Shown: piece after piece, positions 1 through 6,193 of the stretch
Layout of the letters: each line of letters starts with the position of its first letter
Position numbering within the stretch: the stretch's first letter is position 1
DNA from: Candidatus Moraniibacteriota bacterium
GTDB lineage: Bacteria > Patescibacteriota > Minisyncoccia > Moranbacterales > GCA-2747515
NCBI GenBank assembly: GCA_027031945.1
Contig: JALVPE010000063.1
Location: forward strand, 1,198-12,240
Reading direction: 5' to 3'
DNA length: 11,043 nucleotides
Program-made: the position numbers and the translations under genes
Notes under the pieces: generated by a model
The model's database searches: none
Seen by the model: the letters and a program-made list of their open reading frames with translations, nothing else
What the model was told of the DNA's origin: nothing

Positions 1-95
1 CTAAATTAGTACGGTTTTTAGATTTCTGTAGATTTTGAAACAAATTTTAGAATGATGAGAAGATAGTTATTTAAAAATTTTTTGGGAGGTAAAAG

Positions 96-692
96 ATGGT
101 ATTTTTAATTTATCTATTAATATTAATAAGTGTGTTCTGGTTTGCATCACGTTGCAATGCAGTTGCGATTATTAATCGCATAGGTAATGTAATTCCACAC
201 AGTTGGATGACAAAAGAAGAAATAGTCAGTATATTAAAAACTAGAAAAATTTCTGATCAGTATTGGATATTGGTTATACCTATGAGCATAAAAGATATAT
301 TGGGTTTATGGGATATTCATAAAAGCAAAGAATCAAGATTTTTCTTTTTTGTACGTTGTGATATCAATTGCATATTGATGCAATTGGAACAGGCTGGGAT
401 TATTCAAAAAAAAGTTGTAGATACGATACATTTTTTGGAAGTCATTAAAGAAAGTATAAGACTTCTTAATGAGTTGAAAGATTTACTTGGAGGTGAGCCT
501 CAGAAAGGATTTCTCGATGACCCTCTTTTTTCAGGAGAGAATACCAAAATATTGAAGCAAATGAATGATTGCAAAGAATGTGAAGAGTTGAGCGTAAATA
601 TTTATCACTGGAGAAAAATTCCCAGTGGCAAAAGATCTCGAAAAAAAATCTTTGTGACTAGAGTTATAGCGCCTGATGTTTTATCAATATAA
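96..692 (+). CDS. Unknown protein with one N-terminal membrane segment
   Basis: I do not recognise this 198-residue protein. Residues 2-18 are a hydrophobic stretch that should act as a membrane anchor or uncleaved signal. No lipobox precedes Cys20 and there is no obvious signal peptidase site, so the rest may be tethered to the membrane. The remainder is mixed helical and soluble-looking. It holds a CxxC pair (Cys159, Cys162) in a charged stretch and a basic patch, KRSRKK, at 179-184. The start is secure: GGGAGGT lies about 8 nt upstream of ATG. It is the first of a pair with the gene at 727, 34 nt downstream, and both use the same GGAGGTAAAA leader, so they are probably co-transcribed. Being a real gene is well supported by the SD and by the lack of competing frames; function is unknown. 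Confidence 0.75.
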   Translation: MVFLIYLLILISVFWFASRCNAVAIINRIGNVIPHSWMTKEEIVSILKTRKISDQYWILVIPMSIKDILGLWDIHKSKESRFFFFVRCDINCILMQLEQAGIIQKKVVDTIHFLEVIKESIRLLNELKDLLGGEPQKGFLDDPLFSGENTKILKQMNDCKECEELSVNIYHWRKIPSGKRSRKKIFVTRVIAPDVLSI

Positions 693-726
693 GCATGCAA
701 ATGTGATTTTTTGTGGAGGTAAAAAT

Positions 727-1149
727 ATGAATAAGAAAAAAATTTTAATAGGTGAATTATCTATTGAGGACGCCACAACTTTTGTAGAAGTTATGAGTAA
801 TCTAAGAGTGAGTTCAAATGGCAGATTGGATATTATTTTTTCTGATCATAATGCTGAAGAATTTACATGGAAGGTTACCTTGTCTGTACATCACGACTAC
901 ATTGAAGATATGTTGAGGATATTAACAGATGGTTGCAGGGATAGATGGGGTGAAAAATTCTTTATTGAAGTGATGAAGAATTCAAAAATTTTTAGATTTA
1001 ATCTCAGTAATTTTCACATTCTTTCTGTTGGTAATGAGGTTTTGGAAACAGATTTACTGTGGCTAGAGACAATGTGGAATATTGCTGGTGATAAATATCA
1101 AGGAACTCTTGTAAAAAAAGAAGGCATTGTCCTTAGATATAAAAAATAA
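727..1149 (+). CDS. Unknown soluble protein, second gene of the pair
   Basis: A 140-residue protein that I do not recognise. The frame is open from 676, but the ATG at 727 is preceded by GTGGAGGT with ideal spacing, whereas the upstream ATG at 676 overlaps the previous gene and has no SD; I take 727. No signal peptide or membrane segment is visible. The composition suggests a small alpha/beta domain: a charged start (MNKKKILIGE), a helix near 12-26, strands near 32-52 and an aromatic C-terminal half (WLETMW at 112-117). It has a single cysteine, Cys70. A hairpin terminator follows at 1166, closing a two-gene unit with the 96-692 gene. The pairing suggests a joint function, but the sequence gives no hint what that is. 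Confidence 0.72.
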   Translation: MNKKKILIGELSIEDATTFVEVMSNLRVSSNGRLDIIFSDHNAEEFTWKVTLSVHHDYIEDMLRILTDGCRDRWGEKFFIEVMKNSKIFRFNLSNFHILSVGNEVLETDLLWLETMWNIAGDKYQGTLVKKEGIVLRYKK

Positions 1150-1165
1150 GTAGCAAAATTTAATG

Positions 1166-1199
1166 AAGAGTTTCATTGTAATGATGAGACTCTTTTAAT
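1166..1199 (+). terminator. Intrinsic terminator after the unknown pair
   Basis: An 11-bp stem (AAGAGTTTCAT at 1166-1176 pairing with ATGAGACTCTT at 1184-1194, one G-U pair) has a 7-nt loop and runs into TTTTAATTT. It sits 17 nt after the stop codon at 1149, as expected for a rho-independent terminator of the first two genes. Confidence 0.6.
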
Positions 1200-1307
1200 T
1201 TGGATGATAACAGGTAATTAAGTTATTTGAAATCTTCCAGCTTCTTCGTTATTTTCGTCTATGCAGAAATGACGATTTTTTGCAATCAATGCGATGGATT
1301 AAAAATA
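1200..1307. other. Intergenic stretch with a possible decayed palindromic repeat
   Basis: Part of a 347-nt gap between genes (1150-1496). No open frame with a start signal is seen. The segment around 1251-1274 has the layout of a widespread intergenic palindromic repeat (see findings). A short TCGTC/GACGA stem (1255-1259 and 1271-1275) is followed by six T residues and could be a weak terminator. Nothing else recognisable is present before the promoter at 1308. Confidence 0.3.
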
Positions 1308-1336
1308 TTGACAAGTTAGTAAAAGTATGCTATTGT
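1308..1336 (+). promoter_or_regulatory. Sigma-70-type promoter for the ClpP-like gene
   Basis: A perfect -35 box TTGACA (1308-1313), a 17-bp spacer and a -10 box TATTGT (1331-1336) preceded by an extended -10 TGC (1328-1330). Transcription should begin near 1343, giving a leader of about 150 nt before the start codon at 1497, unusually long for this window. Confidence 0.65.
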
Positions 1337-1496
1337 TTGATGTTATAGTATTGTTAAATATAGACAGTGTTTTAAGGTTTATAAAATTTAAAAAAGAAAC
1401 ATATAATTCTTAAAATCTTGTTGATAAATACAAACATTTTATTTATAAGGTGGGTTCTTTCCAAACAACTGCAAAATTTTAGAAAAGGAGCAATAA

Positions 1497-2087
1497 ATGA
1501 AGAAATTCTTATTTGTGATAGTATTGGTGTTGATGTGTGTTGGCAATTCGATTGCTAGCGAAAAAATGCCAAAATGTGCTAGCAAAAGATTATATCTTTC
1601 TGGAGAAATTAAAGATATTACGTTTGTTAATGTTATGAGTAGTGTTGTTGAACCCTGTTTGGAAAATGGGATAGATGCAACGCTATGGATTTCCAGCGAA
1701 GGAGGTTCTATAGAGCCTGCGATTGCGATATACGATGGTGTGAAGTTGGCTGCTAATAAGAATGATGCGAATTTCAAGACAGTTGCAACTGGTCAAGTGG
1801 CATCAGCTGCGGTATTTATTTTTCTTTCTGGTTCACAAAGATTGATATTGCCTAACGCAACTATTTTAATACATGAAGCATCTATTAATCTCAGTGCAAA
1901 GATGACACTACATGATCTGACTGATAAGGTTGAAATAATCAGGGGTGTACGAGAGGCTATGATAAATATTCTCGTAAAAGAAACAAACCTGACAAGAAAT
2001 CAGGCAGAAGAATTTATAAGAAATGGGAAATCATTTAATGCTCAGGAAGCCGTGAATTATGGTTTTGCGGATAAAATTCTTGAGTAA
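1497..2087 (+). CDS. Secreted ClpP-like (S14/crotonase-fold) serine peptidase homologue
   Basis: 196 residues with a signal peptide (1-20, likely cut after SIA20). The mature part carries the ClpP fold signatures in order: the GGS oxyanion/substrate loop at 69-71 followed by IYDGV, a nucleophile segment GQVASAAVF with Ser103, and LPNATILIHE with His126. The C-terminal part, FNAQEAVNYGFADKIL (180-195), matches the ClpP ending. At the position of the catalytic Asp of E. coli ClpP (the ERD-R-F segment) this protein has Gly177 in IRNGKS, so the usual third triad member seems absent. Export means it cannot work with cytosolic ClpX/ClpA; it resembles predicted periplasmic ClpP-like proteins (COG3904 type). 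AGGAG lies 6 nt upstream of ATG. It has its own promoter at 1308 and terminator at 2120, so it is monocistronic. The fold is clear; activity and substrate are not. Confidence 0.85.
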   Translation: MKKFLFVIVLVLMCVGNSIASEKMPKCASKRLYLSGEIKDITFVNVMSSVVEPCLENGIDATLWISSEGGSIEPAIAIYDGVKLAANKNDANFKTVATGQVASAAVFIFLSGSQRLILPNATILIHEASINLSAKMTLHDLTDKVEIIRGVREAMINILVKETNLTRNQAEEFIRNGKSFNAQEAVNYGFADKILE

Positions 2088-2119
2088 GATTTCTGTGACA
2101 AAAGTGTAGAATTATAGTA

Positions 2120-2154
2120 AAATGTTAGTAATATAGTTATTACTAACATTTTTT
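2120..2154 (+). terminator. Intrinsic terminator, 15-bp perfect hairpin
   Basis: A perfect 15-bp stem (2120-2134 with 2139-2153) and the 4-nt loop TAGT, with a T run at 2150-2154 partly inside the stem and an A run on the 5' side. It lies 32 nt after the ClpP-like stop and ends only 4 nt before the rmlB start. The A/T flanks could let it work in both directions. Confidence 0.75.
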
Positions 2155-2158
2155 ATTT

Positions 2159-3166
2159 ATGAAAATACTTGTTACTGGTGGAGCGGGGTTTATTGGGTCA
2201 AATTATATTCATTATATTTTGGATAATTATCCAAATGATAAAGTTGTAAATTTAGATGCTCTCACGTATGCTGGGAATTTAGAAAATCTTAAAGATATAG
2301 AAGATAATTCTAATTATAAATTTGTACATGGGGATATAATGGATGGTGTATTAGTCAATGAGCTTGTGAAGGATGTTGATGTGGTTGTGCACTTTGCTGC
2401 GGAAAGTCATGTGGATCGTTCGATTAAAGATTCAGCTGCGTTTGTGCGTACGAATATTAATGGAACTTTAATTCTACTTGAAGCTGCAAAAAACAATGGA
2501 AACACTCGGTTTCATCATATTTCAACTGATGAGGTATATGGTTCACTTGGTAAAGATGACCCTGCATTTAATGAAAATACAAATTATGATCCTAGAAGTC
2601 CATACAGTGCTTCAAAGGCGTCTTCTGATCATTTGGTGAGGAGTTATTTTCATACACATGGACTACCTATTACAATTTCAAATTGCTCTAATAATTATGG
2701 TCCGTATCAATTTCCAGAAAAATTAATTCCACTTTTTGTAACAAATCTCATGGATAACAAAAAAATCCCAGTTTATGGAACAGGGGAAAATATTCGCGAT
2801 TGGTTGCATGTTAGTGATCATTGCAAAGCAATAGATAAAATTGTACGAGATGGAAAAATTGGTGAAACATATTGTATCGGAGGGAATGCAGAAAAAACAA
2901 ATATTGAAATTACAAATATAATACTTGATGCAATGAACAAAGATAAAAATATGATAGAGTATGTTGAAGACAGAAAAGGTCATGATAAGCGATACGCTAT
3001 CAATTTCGATAAAATAAAGAGAGAGCTTGATTGGAGCCCCAGTGTTACATTTGAACAGGGGATCACAGATACCATTAAATGGTATCAAGATAATGAACAA
3101 TGGTGGAGAAATATTTACAGTGGTAAATATAAGATTAATAATCAACAATCAATATTTAATGCATAA
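2159..3166 (+). CDS. rmlB: dTDP-glucose 4,6-dehydratase
   Basis: Converts dTDP-glucose to dTDP-4-keto-6-deoxyglucose using bound NAD+, the second step towards dTDP-L-rhamnose and other deoxysugars; cytosolic. At 335 residues it has normal length for the family. It is an extended short-chain dehydrogenase: the NAD motif is GGAGFIG (7-13, G7/G10/G13), and LDALTYAGN at 32-40 is the usual nucleotide-selecting stretch. AAESHVDRS is at 80-88, the catalytic TDE at 123-125, and the active-site YxxxK is Tyr149/Lys153. NCSNNYGPYQFPEKLIPL (175-192) and GTGENIRDWLHVSDH (207-221) are typical of RmlB. The first residues MKILVTGGAG start the fold, so the ATG is secure although it has no SD and follows a terminator hairpin by 4 nt. 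The partner genes rmlA, rmlC and rmlD are not in this window, so the final sugar cannot be named. Confidence 0.95.
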   Translation: MKILVTGGAGFIGSNYIHYILDNYPNDKVVNLDALTYAGNLENLKDIEDNSNYKFVHGDIMDGVLVNELVKDVDVVVHFAAESHVDRSIKDSAAFVRTNINGTLILLEAAKNNGNTRFHHISTDEVYGSLGKDDPAFNENTNYDPRSPYSASKASSDHLVRSYFHTHGLPITISNCSNNYGPYQFPEKLIPLFVTNLMDNKKIPVYGTGENIRDWLHVSDHCKAIDKIVRDGKIGETYCIGGNAEKTNIEITNIILDAMNKDKNMIEYVEDRKGHDKRYAINFDKIKRELDWSPSVTFEQGITDTIKWYQDNEQWWRNIYSGKYKINNQQSIFNA

Positions 3167-3175
3167 TTGATGTTT

Positions 3176-3213
3176 GTGAAGTAATTTCAATAAAAATATT
3201 TTATTCACTTTTT
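3176..3213 (+). terminator. Weak terminator-like hairpin after rmlB
   Basis: An AT-only hairpin, AATAAAA/TTTTATT with loop ATA (3189-3205), can be extended by GTGAA/TTCAC (3176-3180 with 3204-3208) and ends in CACTTTTT. The stem is weak and imperfect, and its T run overlaps the next promoter's -35 box. Confidence 0.3.
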
Positions 3214-3238
3214 ACAAGTGTGTTAAGTATGATATTAT
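3211..3238 (+). promoter_or_regulatory. Promoter for the rhodanese / membrane protein unit
   Basis: TTTACA (3211-3216), a 16-bp spacer and TATTAT (3233-3238) preceded by the extended -10 TGA (3230-3232). The predicted transcript start near 3245 leaves a leader of about 20 nt, with no SD before the ATG at 3267. The extended -10 layout matches the promoter at 1308. Confidence 0.55.
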
Positions 3239-3266
3239 TAAATAAGTAAATTAGTAAGATAACGAA

Positions 3267-3614
3267 ATGATGGAAATTCAACAAAGTGGTGATGCCATAA
3301 TAGGATCAATAAATGCAGAAGAATTTAATCAGAAGATGAAAAGTGGGGATTATACGGTTATAGATATTCGCACAGAAATGGAATATCAACAAGAACGTAT
3401 TGCTGATGTGCTAAATATCAACATTGCCAGTAGAGATTTTGAGGAAGAATTAAATGAGTTGGATAAGAATAAAAAATATTTGATATATTGTTTTAGTGGG
3501 AGCAGGACTAAGATGGCACTAAGAATTATGCAGTCACTTGGGTTCAAAGAAGTGTACGATCTCAGTGGTGGGATTCAAGTTTGGAAGATGAGTGGTTTTG
3601 ATACCATATCTTGA
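3267..3614 (+). CDS. Single-domain rhodanese-like sulfurtransferase
   Basis: A 115-residue, single rhodanese domain without signal peptide. Visible signatures: YTVIDIRTEMEYQQERI (29-45, the usual DxR...E-Y...HI-like region), the active-site loop CFSGSR at 75-80 with Cys75 as the persulfide-carrying residue, and the C-terminal LSGGIQVWKMSGF (99-111). Such proteins carry sulfane sulfur, for example for thiolation, cyanide/sulfide handling or redox repair; the six-residue loop is of the sulfur-transferring type rather than the longer Cdc25 phosphatase type. The ATG at 3267 is followed directly by another ATG at 3270, and neither has an SD. The stop is TGA at 3612-3614, directly abutting or overlapping the following membrane protein, so the two are probably one operon. 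The sulfur acceptor is unknown. Confidence 0.9.
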   Translation: MMEIQQSGDAIIGSINAEEFNQKMKSGDYTVIDIRTEMEYQQERIADVLNINIASRDFEEELNELDKNKKYLIYCFSGSRTKMALRIMQSLGFKEVYDLSGGIQVWKMSGFDTIS

Positions 3615-3628
3615 AAATAAAAGTAAAT

Positions 3629-4228
3629 ATGAATTTTACAAAACACGAAAAATTGATTATAGCGGTAAACGTCATAGGAGCGCTATTTTTCACTGTGCTT
3701 TTTGTGTCCAAAGGTAATTATGAATTCATCATTTATATTATGGTTTTAGGTAGTCTCATGGCACTCATCATGGGGACACACAAAATATTTAAATATTCTA
3801 CTAGTGTTTTGTGGGCATTAACCATATGGTCTTTTGCACATTTAATTGGAGGAGGATTGGAATATACTCCCGGTGAAGTTTTTTATAAGCTCATGATATT
3901 GCCAATTATAGGTGAGCCTTATAGCGTGCTTAAATATGATCAAGTTGTGCATTTTTATGGATTTTGGGTAAGTGGCGTTGTCATGTATTACGTACTTAAA
4001 CCATCGCTTACTAAAAATATTATAAATACACGCTCTATTATTTTTATTATTGTGATGGCTAGTCTTGGACTTGGAGCTATAAATGAAATTGTTGAATTTG
4101 GCGCTACAGTGATTGTACCGGATACAAATGTGGGAGGATATGAAAACACAGCAATTGATTTGGTGTCTGATTTACTTGGAGCAGTTGGTGCTGGAATTTA
4201 TTTAAGATATAAATATTTTAAAAAATAA
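3629..4228 (+). CDS. Polytopic membrane protein resembling DUF2238/YjdF
   Basis: 199 residues from the ATG at 3629. The frame can also begin at a TTG at 3611 that overlaps the rhodanese stop as TTGA; neither start has an SD and I prefer ATG. Five to six hydrophobic segments are seen (about 8-27, 33-50, 59-76, 106-124, 136-152 and 178-193). Polar residues are conserved-looking inside them: AHLIGG (70-75), YDQVVHFYG (103-111), NEIVEF (152-157) and GGYENTAIDLVSDLLGA (169-185). That pattern of YD-x3-H, NE-x2-E and D-x3-D with a final GA matches what I recall of the DUF2238/YjdF family and, more loosely, VanZ-like membrane proteins. No function is established for the former. The gene follows the rhodanese with almost no gap, so a common transcript and possibly a joint role are inferred. 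Family match moderate, function unknown. Confidence 0.8.
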   Translation: MNFTKHEKLIIAVNVIGALFFTVLFVSKGNYEFIIYIMVLGSLMALIMGTHKIFKYSTSVLWALTIWSFAHLIGGGLEYTPGEVFYKLMILPIIGEPYSVLKYDQVVHFYGFWVSGVVMYYVLKPSLTKNIINTRSIIFIIVMASLGLGAINEIVEFGATVIVPDTNVGGYENTAIDLVSDLLGAVGAGIYLRYKYFKK

Positions 4229-4270
4229 ATAATTTGTAATGAAATAACTGTGCTTTTACTTTTATTAAGT

Positions 4271-4276
4271 TATAAC
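4271..4276 (+). promoter_or_regulatory. Candidate -10 box before the DUF2339 gene
   Basis: TATAAC lies 14 nt before the ATG at 4291 and would start transcription near 4283, giving a nearly leaderless mRNA, which fits the missing SD. No convincing -35 box is found 16-18 bp upstream, so this is a weak call. Confidence 0.3.
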
Positions 4277-4290
4277 ACAGTCAAAAATAT

Positions 4291-6189
4291 ATGACAGATA
4301 AAATTATTGAGTTATTACAGGGACTTAGGGAAGATATGAACAGTTTACGCTCTGAAGTACATGTGCTTTCTGATAAAGTTGATAAATTATCACAAGCACC
4401 GCTGGGACAAAATGTTCAAAAAACACAAAAGAACACAAATCAATCATTTAATTATGGTAGGGCATTGTCACAATCAGAACAGGACTATATAAATAAATTA
4501 CATAGCAATGATGATGCAAATAATAAAGTTGTGAATATGCGAGGGGAACTACCAAATGATTATCCGGCAGAAACTGTTCCGATACCAGAATCACCAAATG
4601 TATCAGAATTAAAATTAGAACAATCTCAAAATATTGAACACACACAATTTCATAAAAAATCTGTTATTGAGAAATTTTTTATATGGCTTTCAAAGGATTG
4701 GCCTATGAAGGTTGGGGGATTTTTTGTAATTGCTGCTATTGGATGGTTTGTGACTTATGCTACGAGTGTTGGGTGGTTATCTGAAGTTGCTAGAGTTGTG
4801 CTTGGATATTTAGTTTCCGTGGGCGCTATTGGTTTTGGTGTTAGCAGAGCAGACAAAGATAGGACACAGGGAAATCTATTTCTTATAATAGGAATTGCCG
4901 CGATGCTCATTTCAACACTTGCCGGAATTTATTATGAAATAATTGTGCATGTTGTAGGGATGTTTGTAATGCTTATTGCTGTTGGTTTTATCACGCTTAT
5001 TTCTTTGAAACAAAAGAGCATATCCCTCACTTCATCAATGATATTTTTTGGAGCTATAATTCCGTTGTTTTTTGCGTCAGGAGTAAATTCTGTGACAATA
5101 TTTATTTATTTATTTGTGTTAACTTTGGGGACTTTGTGGGTAGTGTCATTTACTTTTTGGAATGGACTAACAACTTTAATGCTTGCCGTTGTCGGTTTTT
5201 ATTCGATTGTATATATAGCTAGTGATTTTAGAAATATTGAAAGTGTTTATAATGTTGTTTTATCTTTTATTTTTGCAGGAGTATTTTATGTGGCCAATGT
5301 ATCATCAATTATTAAATCAAAAAAGCCAAGTCACTTTGATGTTGTGACAGCATTGGGAATAGGAACGCTTATGCTTATTTGGATATTATCTTTTGCCAGT
5401 GCAGAGTTTGAAGTATTTCTTTTATTGTTGGCGGTGTTGTTTTTTGCTGGAGCTTCTTATGCAATTTTTACTCAAACTGGACGAAAATCTCCAACTGCAA
5501 TTTATGCTGGAGTTACAGCTGTACTTTTTGCAGTAGCAACGGCATTACAATTTGATGGACCAGTTTTAGTAACAGCATATTTGGTAGAGACAAGTGCTGT
5601 TGCTATTATTACATTATATTTTGCCAGGAAATCTGTCAGTTCAGGAATGCGTTCTTTACTTACTATAATATGTGCCATACCTGTATTTATGTCACTTGAA
5701 TCCATTTTTAGGATATTTGATTATTTGGATTATCCGTACAATAGTAATTTGCTTGATTATATGCCGGAATTGTTTACCGTATTTATGGCTTGTATTACTA
5801 TGTTTGCAGTTGCTATTGCAATACTTAGAGTTACAGATATAGAAAATAAAGGGAACATGACATTTTTTCGTATTTTTGCATATACGGGAGGGGTATTTGG
5901 TTTATTATTAGTTTGGTTCACAACTCATTTATTTATGGAAAACGTTGATGTTGCTACATTTAGTGCACTTGTAATATATACAATTGTTGGGGTTGGATTT
6001 TATATAATGGGTGCAAAAGAAGGATATAAACCATACATGTTTGTTGGAGGATTATTATTTGGAATAGTAGTATTTAGAGTCTTATTTGTGGAATTTTGGG
6101 ATATGAATATTGTAATGAGAATCATAACTTCATTCGTATTAGGTTCCTTATTGATTTCAACAGCATTTATTAAAAAAAATAAACATTAA
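4291..6189 (+). CDS. DUF2339-type multi-pass membrane protein
   Basis: 632 residues. A heptad-like coiled coil near 5-35 (IIELLQGLREDMNSLRSEVH) is followed by a polar, Asn/Gln-rich linker (36-125). Then comes the family signature WLSKDWPMKVGGFFVIAAIGW (132-152) plus GWLSEVARVVLGY (161-173), which match the WxxxNWxxxxG...GWLxPxxRxxLG pattern of DUF2339 (COG5373). The remaining 450 residues are a continuous run of hydrophobic segments, about 16-18 in all, with very short loops. The protein should sit in the cytoplasmic membrane with its coiled coil at the N-terminus. The family has no firmly established function; envelope stress or polysaccharide roles have been guessed but I see nothing that decides. 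The next gene starts 4 nt after the stop, so the two are translationally coupled. No SD is seen. Confidence 0.88.
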   Translation: MTDKIIELLQGLREDMNSLRSEVHVLSDKVDKLSQAPLGQNVQKTQKNTNQSFNYGRALSQSEQDYINKLHSNDDANNKVVNMRGELPNDYPAETVPIPESPNVSELKLEQSQNIEHTQFHKKSVIEKFFIWLSKDWPMKVGGFFVIAAIGWFVTYATSVGWLSEVARVVLGYLVSVGAIGFGVSRADKDRTQGNLFLIIGIAAMLISTLAGIYYEIIVHVVGMFVMLIAVGFITLISLKQKSISLTSSMIFFGAIIPLFFASGVNSVTIFIYLFVLTLGTLWVVSFTFWNGLTTLMLAVVGFYSIVYIASDFRNIESVYNVVLSFIFAGVFYVANVSSIIKSKKPSHFDVVTALGIGTLMLIWILSFASAEFEVFLLLLAVLFFAGASYAIFTQTGRKSPTAIYAGVTAVLFAVATALQFDGPVLVTAYLVETSAVAIITLYFARKSVSSGMRSLLTIICAIPVFMSLESIFRIFDYLDYPYNSNLLDYMPELFTVFMACITMFAVAIAILRVTDIENKGNMTFFRIFAYTGGVFGLLLVWFTTHLFMENVDVATFSALVIYTIVGVGFYIMGAKEGYKPYMFVGGLLFGIVVFRVLFVEFWDMNIVMRIITSFVLGSLLISTAFIKKNKH

Positions 6190-6193
6190 AAAT

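Noticed and set aside
1533..1541. Lipoprotein reading of the ClpP-like signal peptide (Cys14)
   Set aside because: The residues before Cys14 (VLM) do not form a lipobox, while NSIA-SE at 17-22 is a good signal peptidase I site.
1439..1777. 112-residue minus-strand open frame opposite the ClpP-like gene
   Set aside because: It lies antisense to a gene with clear ClpP motifs, a promoter and an SD, and shows no family features of its own.
3612..3614. UGA as glycine (code 25) suggested by the CPR-like context
   Set aside because: UGA occurs here only as the rhodanese stop, in the right place for the family's usual length, and no gene contains an in-frame UGA.
4245..4282. ACTGTG/CACAGT inverted repeat before the DUF2339 gene
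   Set aside because: Only 6 bp with a loop of over 20 nt and no T run, so neither a terminator nor an operator can be argued.
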